From: G965200765 sp965200765
GTDB lineage: Bacteria > Pseudomonadota > Gammaproteobacteria > Arenicellales > JAJDZL01
Reading direction: 5' to 3'
Assembly: GCA_965200765.1 (NCBI GenBank)
Contig: OZ241380.1
Coordinates: forward strand, 930,001 to 994,000
Length of the DNA stretch: 64,000 nucleotides
Shown one piece after another: positions 1 through 7,994 of this stretch; position 1 is the stretch's first letter, and the number at the start of each line of letters is the position of its first letter. The position numbers and the translations under genes are program-made. The notes under the pieces are model-generated. The model did not search any database. It was not told where the DNA came from and saw only the letters and a list, made by a program, of their open reading frames with translations.

Positions 1-1
1 G

Positions 2-262
2 TTTGTGCATCCGTCACAAGTGGCCGAAGTTGTCAAGCAAGTAGAGGAAGTCACCAAAGCGCGATTGGTTATTTCGAGCAGTGACCACCAAGATGTGATG
101 GCGCTTCACTGTGAGTCGATCAAGCAATCGGTTGATCTGGGCAAGAAGATTGAAGATGCAGTTCGCGACGTTTGCAAACTGAGAGCAGATGTAATCTTTG
201 AGGAAATCGGTACATTGCCAAATGATGGCGTTGTCATCGAAGATACCCGTAGCTATGATTAA
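2..262 (+). CDS. PaaK-like AMP-forming CoA ligase, C-terminal end (partial)
   Basis: The reading frame is open from the first bases and ends at 262, so only about 86 C-terminal residues are present. They look like the C-terminal domain of the phenylacetate-CoA ligase (PaaK) group: HPSQVAEVV near the start, then ARLVIS, an acidic stretch and RADVIFEEIGTLP. In that family this mobile domain helps close the active site in the adenylate and thioester steps. The substrate cannot be told from this fragment. The next gene starts about 40 bases on in the same direction, so this is probably the upstream part of the operon that runs to 6056. Confidence 0.7.
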   Translation, partial: FVHPSQVAEVVKQVEEVTKARLVISSSDHQDVMALHCESIKQSVDLGKKIEDAVRDVCKLRADVIFEEIGTLPNDGVVIEDTRSYD

Positions 263-303
263 CTAAGAAATGCTTATGATGACCAATACCGGGATGGAGT
301 CAG

Positions 304-717
304 TTGAAGCACAATCATTCTGAAGCCGGGGCATCCGAACCTCCACGGCGACCTGCGACGTTGCGAACAGTGGCGATGCCTGCCAACGCTAACCCGAATG
401 GCGATATCTTTGGCGGCTGGATTATGTCTCAAATGGATATTGCGGGCGGAATTCATGCGTACGAAGTGGCGAAGGGCAGAATTGTAACTGTAGCGGTAGA
501 TGGCATGAGCTTTCACTTGCCTGTGTTTGTGGGTGATGTGATTGCTTGTTATTGCTCAACCGAAAGAGTCGGAAGAACTTCATTGTCGGTTCGGGTCGAT
601 ACTTGGGTACGGCGCAGGGAGAACGGAAATGTGGAGCGGGTGACCGACGGCTTGTTTACATTTGTAGCAATTGATGATGATGGCAATCCGAGGCCGGTAC
701 CGTGTCAGGACAATTGA
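304..717 (+). CDS. yciA: YciA-type acyl-CoA thioesterase
   Basis: A 137-residue single hotdog-fold protein. The active-site stretch NPNGDIFGGWIMSQMD lies at residues 30-45, and D45 matches the catalytic aspartate of YciA enzymes, which hydrolyse a broad range of acyl-CoAs in the cytoplasm. The start is TTG at 304: nearby ATGs at 270, 276, 279 and 294 are in another frame, and a GGGATGGAG-like purine stretch lies just upstream. The 3' end overlaps the next gene by 16 bases, which suggests translational coupling. It sits between two CoA ligases, so it may release CoA or remove unwanted acyl-CoA made by this operon (inference). Confidence 0.88.
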   Translation: MKHNHSEAGASEPPRRPATLRTVAMPANANPNGDIFGGWIMSQMDIAGGIHAYEVAKGRIVTVAVDGMSFHLPVFVGDVIACYCSTERVGRTSLSVRVDTWVRRRENGNVERVTDGLFTFVAIDDDGNPRPVPCQDN

Positions 718-1289
718 ACAAGACAGATCCAAACAGTCTGTTTGAGCAAATATCAAAACGCGGATTGCCACCGGTTCACAAGTGGAATCCGGAACTTTGC
801 GGTGATATTGACATACGCATTGCAAAAGACGGGACTTGGTTCTATATGAATTCACCAATTGGCCGTCAGCGATTGGTCAATTTGTTTTCCACTGTATTGC
901 GAAAAGACGATGACGGAGAAATCTATCTGGTTACACCCGTTGAAAAACTACGCATTGTTGTTGACGACGCGCCATTCCTGGCTGTTCAGTTGGAAAATCA
1001 GGGTACCGGCAAAGAGCAGAATTTGTACTTTCGAACCAAGAATGATGACGTCGTCCGCGCCGATCACGATCATCGAATATGGGTAGAATTTTCCGAGCAG
1101 GGGGAACCGTCGCCATATATTGAAGTACGTAATGGTCTCAACGCACGTATTGCCAGAAACGTGTATTATCAACTAGTTGAAATTGGTGTTGAGCGAAGTG
1201 CAGACGGAGCTGTGGAATTGGGAGTCTGGAGCGCCGGCGAGTTCTTTGTTCTGGGTCGAATTGATGAACCGCAAGACCGAAAAACATGA
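702..1289 (+). CDS. DUF1285 family protein
   Basis: A 195-residue protein matching the DUF1285 family in length and in conserved stretches: PPVHKWNPELCGDIDI near residues 23-38, WFYMNSPIGR near 46-55 and the EIYLVTPVEKLRI segment. The family is widespread in proteobacteria, predicted cytoplasmic, and has no established reaction. Start is GTG at 702, inside the end of the thioesterase gene. Its stop overlaps the next start as ATGA (1286-1289). Tight coupling on both sides shows it belongs to the operon, but that does not prove a metabolic role. Confidence 0.8.
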   Translation: MSGQLNKTDPNSLFEQISKRGLPPVHKWNPELCGDIDIRIAKDGTWFYMNSPIGRQRLVNLFSTVLRKDDDGEIYLVTPVEKLRIVVDDAPFLAVQLENQGTGKEQNLYFRTKNDDVVRADHDHRIWVEFSEQGEPSPYIEVRNGLNARIARNVYYQLVEIGVERSADGAVELGVWSAGEFFVLGRIDEPQDRKT

Positions 1290-1768
1290 ATGAACTATCT
1301 GTCAATGACATTCAGTCTTTGCGACGAATACTGAAAGAAAACCATATCATTGCGGTCGTTGGGCTGTCCGTACGCTGGCATCGTCCCAGTTACTTTGCGG
1401 CGAAATATATGCTGGACCACGGCTATCGCATCATTCCCGTCAATCCGAACTACACTGAAATTTTGGGCCAAAAGTGTTACCCAACTCTCGAGGATGTACC
1501 GGAGAAAATTGATATTGTTGATCTGTTTCAACGATCTGAGATGGTGCCGCCGCTAGTGGATTCTGCTATTGCCGTTGGCGCAAAAGTTCTCTGGATGCAA
1601 CTTGGCATTGAGCATTTGGAAGCGGCGCGAAAGGCGCAACAGGCCGGTATGGATGTCATAATGAACAAATGCATAAAAATCGAGCATGCCAGACTCTTTG
1701 GCGGATTGAATTTTGTGGGTGTGGACACAAAAGTCATTTCTTCTGCGCGACCGCAATGGTTACCCTGA
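1286..1768 (+). CDS. YccU-like CoA-binding domain protein
   Basis: A 160-residue Rossmann-like CoA_binding domain protein. Typical features are VVGLSVRWHRPSYFAAKY at about residues 24-41, HGYRIIPVNP, a middle DIVDLFQRSE segment, and MNKCIKIEHARL near the C terminus. The fold resembles the CoA-binding domain of succinyl-CoA synthetase, but the single-domain family has no proven reaction. The ATG at 1286 overlaps the previous stop as ATGA. MetY follows after 21 bases, and I recall this pairing from other proteobacteria, so a link to acyl-homoserine or acyl-CoA handling is plausible but not shown here. Confidence 0.83.
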   Translation: MNELSVNDIQSLRRILKENHIIAVVGLSVRWHRPSYFAAKYMLDHGYRIIPVNPNYTEILGQKCYPTLEDVPEKIDIVDLFQRSEMVPPLVDSAIAVGAKVLWMQLGIEHLEAARKAQQAGMDVIMNKCIKIEHARLFGGLNFVGVDTKVISSARPQWLP

Positions 1769-1789
1769 ACGTAGCCCCGGTGATATGAA

Positions 1790-3079
1790 ATGACCGACCG
1801 AAACTATGGAATTGAGACACTGTGCCTGCATGCCGGACAGTTGCCGGACCCGGTAACCGGGTCACGAGTACCACCAATTTACCAGACGGCCGCGTACGTC
1901 TTTGACGATGCTGACCATGCCGCAAGTCTTTTCAACTTGCAAACATTCGGCAATATTTATTCTCGGTTGATGAATCCTACCAATGCGGTATTTGAACAGC
2001 GCATGGCGGCGATTGAAGGTGGACGTGCGGCTGTTGCTGTGTCATCAGGTATGGCCGCCGAGATGGTAGCTATGCTGACCATTCTGGAGGCAGGCGATGA
2101 AATTGTTTCGGCGAATACGCTGTACGGGGGAACCTATACCCAGTTTTCTTTCAATTTCCGGAAACTTGGAATTGATGCAAAATTTGTTAACCCGGATGAT
2201 CCGGAAAATTTTCGCAAGGCATTGTCACCGACAACCAAATGCCTGTTTGCCGAAACAATCGGCAATCCGTCTGGCAATGTACTGGACATTGAAAAAGTCA
2301 GCGAAGTCGCCAAAGATGCTGGCATACCTCTTTTTATCGATAATACCTTTGCGACACCGTACTTGTGCCGACCCTTCGAGTACGGTGCGGATATTGCGGT
2401 TCATTCAGCGACAAAGTTCATATGCGGGCACGGTACGTCCATTGGTGGTATTGTGGTTGAATCAGGCAAGTTTCCTTGGGATAACGGCAATTTTCCAACC
2501 ATGACAGAACCGTCCGAGGGTTATCACGGGATCAGGTTTTATGAAACATTCGGTGATTTCGGCTATACAATGAAAGCGCGTTGCGAAATTCTGCGAACCT
2601 TCGGACCAACACTCAGTCCGTTCAATTCCTTCTTGTTTTTGCAAGGACTGGAGACCCTGCATGTCCGAATGGACCGGCACTGCAGCAATGCATTGGCAGT
2701 TGCCGAGTTTCTGGTTGATCATGCCGCGGTCGAATGGGTCAAATATCCTGGTCTGAAGTCGGATGAGTACTATGATCTCGCTCAAAAATATTTACCCAGA
2801 GGTGCGGGCGGGATTTTGACTTTTGGAATACGCGGCGGAAGCGATGCTTGTGTAAAATTTATCGAAGGTGTTAATTTTATGAGTCATTTGGCAAACGTTG
2901 GCGATGCCAAGACGCTGGTGGTCCATCCAGCATCGACAACGCATCGGCAAATGGATGAAGAGACTCAGATTGCCGCTGGTGTTATGCCGAACATGATAAG
3001 ACTGTCGGTTGGACTGGAAACGATTGACGATATATTGTGGGATCTGGACCAAGCATTGGCGAAGTCGCAACGTCCGTGA
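1790..3079 (+). CDS. metY: O-acetylhomoserine sulfhydrylase (MetY-type)
   Basis: A 429-residue PLP enzyme of the Cys/Met metabolism family. The PLP lysine is K209 in HSATKFICGHG and the ring-binding aspartate is D184 in FIDNTFATP. The GHGTSIGGIVV segment and total length are typical of O-acetylhomoserine aminocarboxypropyltransferases, which join O-acetylhomoserine with sulfide to give homocysteine, or with methanethiol to give methionine. It acts in the cytoplasm. The start is ATG 1790, 21 bases after the CoA-binding gene. Closely related methionine gamma-lyases share this fold, but length and the GHGTS signature favour MetY. Confidence 0.88.
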   Translation: MTDRNYGIETLCLHAGQLPDPVTGSRVPPIYQTAAYVFDDADHAASLFNLQTFGNIYSRLMNPTNAVFEQRMAAIEGGRAAVAVSSGMAAEMVAMLTILEAGDEIVSANTLYGGTYTQFSFNFRKLGIDAKFVNPDDPENFRKALSPTTKCLFAETIGNPSGNVLDIEKVSEVAKDAGIPLFIDNTFATPYLCRPFEYGADIAVHSATKFICGHGTSIGGIVVESGKFPWDNGNFPTMTEPSEGYHGIRFYETFGDFGYTMKARCEILRTFGPTLSPFNSFLFLQGLETLHVRMDRHCSNALAVAEFLVDHAAVEWVKYPGLKSDEYYDLAQKYLPRGAGGILTFGIRGGSDACVKFIEGVNFMSHLANVGDAKTLVVHPASTTHRQMDEETQIAAGVMPNMIRLSVGLETIDDILWDLDQALAKSQRP

Positions 3080-3105
3080 CTTGTTCAACTGAAGATTAGA
3101 TTCAA

Positions 3106-4416
3106 ATGAGTTGTTGCCATCACTATCTGCTTCTGGAAGAGGGCAAGGAATCCGTCTTTACGGTTGATTTCAATCCAATTAAATTCGGATTGGGCGCGTT
3201 GAAAGAACTGCCGGATGACCTGCACTCACTGAATGTAGAGCGAGTGGGTCTGTTTACAGATTCAACAGTGAAGCAACTGGAACCAGTGGTTGATGTGGTC
3301 AGAGGTCTACAGACTTGTGGTATTTCATTTGAAGTGTATGACGAAGTTAGTGTTGAGCCAACGGACAAGTCATTTCGCAAGGCTACGCAGTTTGCGATTG
3401 AAGGAAACTTTGACGGTTTTGTTTCAATCGGCGGCGGATCGGTGATTGACACTTGCAAGGCGGCCAATCTTTACAGTACCTATCCAGCCGAGTTTCTTGA
3501 TTACGTCAATGCTCCCGTGGGTGCAGGGAAGCCGGTGCCAGGTGAATTAAAACCGCATATTGCCTGCCCGACAACTTCGGGAACGGGAAGTGAATGCACG
3601 GGCATTGCAGTATTTGATTTCCTGGAGTTGCAGGTCAAGACCGGAATTGCATCACCACGACTAAAGCCGCAAAGAGCAATTATTGATCCTTCCACGACTG
3701 GCAGTTTGCCGGCAACTGTTGTTGCTTCCAGCGGTTTTGATGTGCTGAGTCATGCATTGGAAAGTTATACGGCGCGCCCCTTTACGTTGCGGGAAAAGCC
3801 GGACAGTCCGTCTAAACGGCCACTCAGTCAGGGGGCCAACCCGTATAGCGATATCGGGTGTCGGGAAGCACTCCGACTCACCGGTGAGTATTTGGTACGG
3901 GCAACCCTGGATGCAGAAGACACTGAAGCCCGACAGTCCATGATGCTGGCGGCTACCTTGGCGGGTGTTGCATTCGGCAATAGCGGTGTGCATCTGCCGC
4001 ATGCCATGTCCTATTCTATAGCCGGACTCGTGCGCGACTATTGTCCGGATGGGTATCCCGCCGGACATCCTCTGGTTCCGCATGGAATTTCGGTCATTGT
4101 AGGCGCACCAGCAGCATTTCGGTTCACTTGCACAGGAAATCCGGAACGGCATATTGAAGGTGCAGAACTGTTGGGTGGCGATGTGCGCGACGCAGGTATG
4201 AATGAAGCTGGCTTCGTGCTTGCAGAGACGATACAGGATATGATGAAGGCGACTCGAATGCCGAACGGAATATCCGAAGTCGGTTACGATCAAGGTGACA
4301 TCAAGAATTTGGTGGACGGAGCCTATATGCAGAAACGATTGGTGGACAATGCACCTTGTACAGTAACAACAGATGCATTGGAAACAATTTACACGGAAGC
4401 AATTCAATACTGGTAG
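3106..4416 (+). CDS. Hydroxyacid-oxoacid transhydrogenase (ADHFE1-like)
   Basis: A 436-residue group III iron-type alcohol dehydrogenase. The N terminus has a CCHHY segment and IKFGLGAL; the nucleotide-binding loop is IGGGSVIDTCKAANL. The likely metal-binding aspartate and histidines lie in SSGFDVLSHALESYT, GVHLPHAMSY and HPLVPHGISV. The long insertion after the first metal region and overall sequence match the ADHFE1 branch, whose animal members oxidise 4-hydroxybutyrate using 2-oxoglutarate as acceptor, giving succinic semialdehyde and 2-hydroxyglutarate. The bacterial substrate is not proven. The next gene begins two bases after the stop. Confidence 0.85.
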   Translation: MSCCHHYLLLEEGKESVFTVDFNPIKFGLGALKELPDDLHSLNVERVGLFTDSTVKQLEPVVDVVRGLQTCGISFEVYDEVSVEPTDKSFRKATQFAIEGNFDGFVSIGGGSVIDTCKAANLYSTYPAEFLDYVNAPVGAGKPVPGELKPHIACPTTSGTGSECTGIAVFDFLELQVKTGIASPRLKPQRAIIDPSTTGSLPATVVASSGFDVLSHALESYTARPFTLREKPDSPSKRPLSQGANPYSDIGCREALRLTGEYLVRATLDAEDTEARQSMMLAATLAGVAFGNSGVHLPHAMSYSIAGLVRDYCPDGYPAGHPLVPHGISVIVGAPAAFRFTCTGNPERHIEGAELLGGDVRDAGMNEAGFVLAETIQDMMKATRMPNGISEVGYDQGDIKNLVDGAYMQKRLVDNAPCTVTTDALETIYTEAIQYW

Positions 4417-4418
4417 TT

Positions 4419-6056
4419 ATGGCGACAAGCAAACTTGCATTAATTCAACGGGAATGGGGTGATTGGGATTCAATTCATCAAAATTTCCGCTGGAATATAC
4501 CCAAGCATTTCAATATTGGCTACTATGCGTGCGATCGTCATTGTGCAACCATTGGCGACCGGATTGCAATCTACTACGAAAATCGAGCCGGCGATGAGAG
4601 CAAGTTCACGTTTTCAGATTTAAAACGGTTATCCGACAAATTTGCCAATACACTTCAACATTACGGGATTCGAAAAGGTGACCGGGTAGGTATTATTTTG
4701 TCGCAGCGACCAGAAACGGTCATTGCTCACTTGGCAATTTACAAACTCGGCGCGGTCGCGTTGCCGTTGTCTGTGTTATTTGGTCCGGATGCAGTGAATT
4801 ACCGATTGGCCGACAGCGGCACTTCAATTGTCATTACGGATTCCGGGCATGTTGAACTGATTGAATCATTGAGAGAAAATTTGCCGAATCTTCAGAAAAT
4901 CATTGATTGCGACAGTAGCAACGGATTTTGGCAGGAGCTTGAGAAAGCCAGTGATCAATTTGAAATGGTTGACACCGAGGCGGATGATCCGGCTTATCTT
5001 GTTTACACTTCGGGGACAACCGGACCACCCAAAGGAGCCTTGGCGGCCCATCGTTGCCTGATCGGCAACTTGCCTGGTTTTGAATTGTCACACAATTTCT
5101 TTCCTCAGGAGAATGATTTGTTCTGGACTCCTGCAGATTGGGCGTGGACCGGCGGACTGCTTGATGCATTGATTCCGTCTCTTTACTACGGCGTGCCGAC
5201 TTTGGGCTACGAAGGAGGGAAATTTGATCCGGAAGCAGCTTGTTACCTGATGGAAAAATATCAGGTTCGCAATGCATTTATCCCGCCGACTGCTCTGAAA
5301 ATGTTTCGACAGGTTTCCGGCATGAACAAAAAGTTCAACATCAACATGAGAACGATCATGTCAGCCGGAGAGTCACTTGGATCGCAGTTGTTTCAGTGGG
5401 GCAAAGAGGCGTTTGGAATTGAAATCAACGAAATGTGGGCGCAGACAGAGTTCAACTATATCGTTGGCAATTGCTCTGAAATCATGCCAGTTCGACCGGG
5501 TTCAATCGGCAAAACCTATCCGGGTCACATTGTCGAACCGGTGGACGAAGAGGGCAACATCGTACCGATCGGAGAAATTGGCGAGTTGGTAGCCGATCGC
5601 AACGACCCGGTAATGGTACTGAAATATTGGAACAATGAACAAGCTACAAAGGACAAGTTCATTGGAAAATGGTGGAGTACAGGCGATACCGGATATCGCG
5701 ACGAGGACGGCTATTTGTGGTTTGTCGGGCGCACAGACGATGTAATTTCCAGTGCAGGCTATCGAATTGGACCCGGAGAAATCGAAGACTGTCTGCTGAA
5801 GCATGCAGCGATTGCACAAGTTGCTGTCATTGGCATACCCGACGAGTTGCGAGGGGAAGCCATCAAGGCGTTTATTGTGTTGAACAAGGGGTATTATCCG
5901 GATGACCAATTGACACTGGAGATACAAAATTCAGTCAGGGAGCAATTGGCAGCATACGAGTATCCCAGATATATTGAGTATATTGACGAGTTGCCTTTGA
6001 CTACCACTGGAAAGGTGCGCCGAACGGAGTTACGGGCCCGAGAAACTCAGGATTGA
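4419..6056 (+). CDS. AMP-forming acyl-CoA synthetase (medium-chain/acetate-like)
   Basis: A 545-residue ANL-superfamily enzyme. It activates a carboxylic acid as an acyl-AMP and transfers it to CoA. The phosphate-binding loop YTSGTTGPPKG is at about residues 196-206, followed by the tract TPADWAWTGGLLDAL typical of medium-chain acyl-CoA synthetases (ACSM type), then STGDTGYRDEDGYLWFVGRTDD, SAGYRIGPGEIE and the catalytic lysine in TTTGKVRR. An ATG at 4419 sits two bases after the previous stop; the frame is open further upstream but that would overlap the transhydrogenase. Last gene of the operon. The acid it activates is unknown. Confidence 0.88.
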   Translation: MATSKLALIQREWGDWDSIHQNFRWNIPKHFNIGYYACDRHCATIGDRIAIYYENRAGDESKFTFSDLKRLSDKFANTLQHYGIRKGDRVGIILSQRPETVIAHLAIYKLGAVALPLSVLFGPDAVNYRLADSGTSIVITDSGHVELIESLRENLPNLQKIIDCDSSNGFWQELEKASDQFEMVDTEADDPAYLVYTSGTTGPPKGALAAHRCLIGNLPGFELSHNFFPQENDLFWTPADWAWTGGLLDALIPSLYYGVPTLGYEGGKFDPEAACYLMEKYQVRNAFIPPTALKMFRQVSGMNKKFNINMRTIMSAGESLGSQLFQWGKEAFGIEINEMWAQTEFNYIVGNCSEIMPVRPGSIGKTYPGHIVEPVDEEGNIVPIGEIGELVADRNDPVMVLKYWNNEQATKDKFIGKWWSTGDTGYRDEDGYLWFVGRTDDVISSAGYRIGPGEIEDCLLKHAAIAQVAVIGIPDELRGEAIKAFIVLNKGYYPDDQLTLEIQNSVREQLAAYEYPRYIEYIDELPLTTTGKVRRTELRARETQD

Positions 6057-6064
6057 AATCCAAT

Positions 6065-6367
6065 TCATACTGACCTGAATTTTGCTTTGGCTGCACGTTT
6101 CCGACGGGCTTCTGTGGGCGATTGTTTCAGTTTACGATAGATTTCCACACGATCGCGGTCGGCAAGTAGATAATCGCGCGGTACAATTTTTCCAAAAATG
6201 CCGATTGATGCTTTGCCCAAGTCATGTTCTGGAAACAAGTCCTGAATTCCGGACAGTGCGATCGCTTCTCCGGCAGTTGTATGGAATGGCACCTCCAGTT
6301 CGACAATTTCCTGCTGTGTCGCGGATGCAAATGCAACTTCAATTCGAATCACTGTGCTGGTCGCCAT
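6065..6367 (-). CDS. rnfH: RnfH family protein
   Basis: A 100-residue ubiquitin-like beta-grasp protein of the RnfH/UPF0125 family. Visible signatures are IRIEVAFASATQQEI, a VPFHTTAGEAI stretch, IGIFGKIVPRDYLL and the terminal DRDRVEIYRKL followed by a basic tail. Its function is not established despite the name. It follows ratA on the same strand, as in many gammaproteobacteria. I chose the ATG at 6367 (protein MATSTVIRIE) because homologues begin close to the first beta strand; the frame is open up to an ATG at 6397. Either start overlaps the end of ratA. Confidence 0.88.
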   Translation of the reverse strand: MATSTVIRIEVAFASATQQEIVELEVPFHTTAGEAIALSGIQDLFPEHDLGKASIGIFGKIVPRDYLLADRDRVEIYRKLKQSPTEARRKRAAKAKFRSV

Positions 6368-6791
6368 ATTGATGCAAGGCTCGGGTATGGAAGGCATCTA
6401 CCATTGAATTGGAAATTTTCTTGAAAATAGGGCCTATGGTTGATGCAAGCAATCTTGAAGAAAACTCATAATCCAGTTCAAATTCAACCTTGCAGGCGCT
6501 GTCCTCCAATTCCACGAAGTTCCAGTGTCCATTCAGATTGCGGAATGGTCCGGATACGAGGGACATGGTAATTCTCTCATAGGGTTGTGATACATTTCTT
6601 GTTGTGAATGATTTTTTCACTCCCTTGAGGTTGAACCCGACAGTAGCGGTGTAGCCATCTTCATGAGTTGCGATGATTTGGGCTTCAGAACACCACGGCA
6701 GAAACTGGGGATAAGCAGGCACATCAGTTACAAGCGAATACATCTGCTTTGCCGAGTACGGAACGAGAATGGACTTGGATATACGGGGCAT
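6339..6791 (-). CDS. ratA: RatA/Coq10-like START-domain protein
   Basis: A 150-residue single START/polyketide-cyclase-like domain protein. MPRISKSILVPYSAKQMYSLV opens it, YPQFLPWCSEA follows at about residues 27-37, then the LNGHWNFVEL and CKVEFELDYEF segments. In E. coli the homologue is the RatA toxin reported to interfere with ribosomal subunit association; the fold is shared with the coenzyme Q-binding Coq10 proteins, so a quinone-related role is an alternative. It is followed by rnfH, the usual partner. smpB, which is often adjacent in related genomes, here lies about 2.3 kb away on the other strand. Confidence 0.88.
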   Translation of the reverse strand: MPRISKSILVPYSAKQMYSLVTDVPAYPQFLPWCSEAQIIATHEDGYTATVGFNLKGVKKSFTTRNVSQPYERITMSLVSGPFRNLNGHWNFVELEDSACKVEFELDYEFSSRLLASTIGPIFKKISNSMVDAFHTRALHQYGDQHSDSN

Positions 6792-6911
6792 TTATGCTTG
6801 TCTGATGGTGAAGTCGAAAACTGTCTTGAACAAAATATAGTGTTTGTTTTAAGTCAACGCAAGAACTTGAGATGCAAATCGGCACAAATTAGAAACGACG
6901 GAGGTTTTCAA

Positions 6912-7385
6912 ATGTGGGTCGGAATTTTATTATTGTCAACCATTACAGTACTGTACGCAGGATACAACTTGCTCATCAAGATATCCAGCGACCACGTCCC
7001 TGAAGTAGCAACATCTACCATTTTGGCAACGATTTGCTTGCAAGTCGCCGCTCTGGTCGCTTCGTTGGCTTTTATGGGCATGTTGTTGATTCGCGGTGGA
7101 CAGGTACTAAGCCTTTCGTTGTCAGCCTATCTTTGGGCGGCCGGTGCCGGACTCTGTATTGGCTTTGCAGAGATTGGATATTTCTATCTGTTTCGAGGGG
7201 TTGGCAATACCGCGCCAATTGCGGCCAATGTAGCGATTCCCGCAATAGTTACCGGAACAGTGGTGATAACCATACTCCTTTCAGCGATGGTATTGAAAGA
7301 GTCTCTTGGACTGATTCAGATTGCTGGTACGGTTGTGGTTATTGCCGGAATTGCGATGATCTTCTCCGGAGGAATGACTTCTTGA
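6912..7385 (+). CDS. Small EamA/DMT-type membrane protein
   Basis: A 157-residue hydrophobic protein with about five membrane-spanning segments, roughly residues 3-22, 36-60, 66-88, 98-120 and 130-152. It is half the length of usual ten-helix EamA drug/metabolite transporters; such half-size proteins may work as dimers. Features such as YAGYNLLIKI and KESLGLIQIAGTVVVIAGI resemble EamA repeats. I chose ATG 6912 because a CGGAGG ribosome site lies just upstream, although the frame is open further 5'. The substrate is unknown. It is transcribed away from ratA. Confidence 0.72.
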   Translation: MWVGILLLSTITVLYAGYNLLIKISSDHVPEVATSTILATICLQVAALVASLAFMGMLLIRGGQVLSLSLSAYLWAAGAGLCIGFAEIGYFYLFRGVGNTAPIAANVAIPAIVTGTVVITILLSAMVLKESLGLIQIAGTVVVIAGIAMIFSGGMTS

Positions 7386-7432
7386 TGAAATTTTCAAAAT
7401 CGAATACCTGTATCTGGACGAAAATAGCCCTG

Positions 7433-7858
7433 TCAAGAGTTGTTGCAATCTTTCAGACGGGATTCACGAAACTTTTCCGGCAGGCCTGAAACCAGCATAT
7501 TGTTCAGATGAAGCCAGAAAAAATCCTCTCCCGAATAGCCTTCAATACGACCAGCTTCCCGGGATTTATGTACCAGAACAAATGTCGGAGTGATTGAAAC
7601 TGGATTGTTCAACTGGACATTTTCAGGAATTTCATCCCGAAGCCCGAACCGGCGAAGTGATGCTTGACAGGACTCTTCTGTCATATCATAGATGACACCG
7701 ATTTCTTCATCCCATTTTTCACACCAAGGACAGTATTCATCTTCGAATAGGTACAATTCAGCAGACTGTGCTGGCAAAATCAGCAAGAAGCACAACGCGA
7801 GTCCGACCATTGCAGGAAGTTGTCGGAAGGCGATTAATTTCAATCTGAAAGACCGCAT
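7433..7858 (-). CDS. Exported thioredoxin-like protein (SoxS/SoxW-like)
   Basis: From the ATG at 7858 this is 141 residues: a basic N region, a hydrophobic stretch VGLALCFLLILP and a likely cleavage site after AQSA, then FEDEYCPWCEKWDEEIG with a CPWC redox motif. The SITPTFVLV segment carries the cis-proline expected in thioredoxin folds, and RIEGYSGEDFFW follows. It resembles the periplasmic SoxS-type thioredoxins of sulfur-oxidising alphaproteobacteria, but no sox genes are here, so the partner is unknown. Other in-frame starts exist at 7903 and 7969; I favour 7858 because it gives a clean signal peptide. Confidence 0.72.
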   Translation of the reverse strand: MRSFRLKLIAFRQLPAMVGLALCFLLILPAQSAELYLFEDEYCPWCEKWDEEIGVIYDMTEESCQASLRRFGLRDEIPENVQLNNPVSITPTFVLVHKSREAGRIEGYSGEDFFWLHLNNMLVSGLPEKFRESRLKDCNNS

Positions 7859-7994
7859 GGCAGATTGGCATTGATTCCTGTATTGAATTGGCTTGAACTT
7901 CATTATACCAGTCCAATTGGGAATTGATGGAAATGGAAGTCTGGTCGTATAGTCGTATACTATAGCCACAGTAATTGACTACGCAGTGATTCGA

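Noticed and set aside
3661..4407. 248-codon frame opposite the transhydrogenase gene
   Set aside because: Cysteine- and histidine-rich with no domain; the plus-strand gene is unambiguous.
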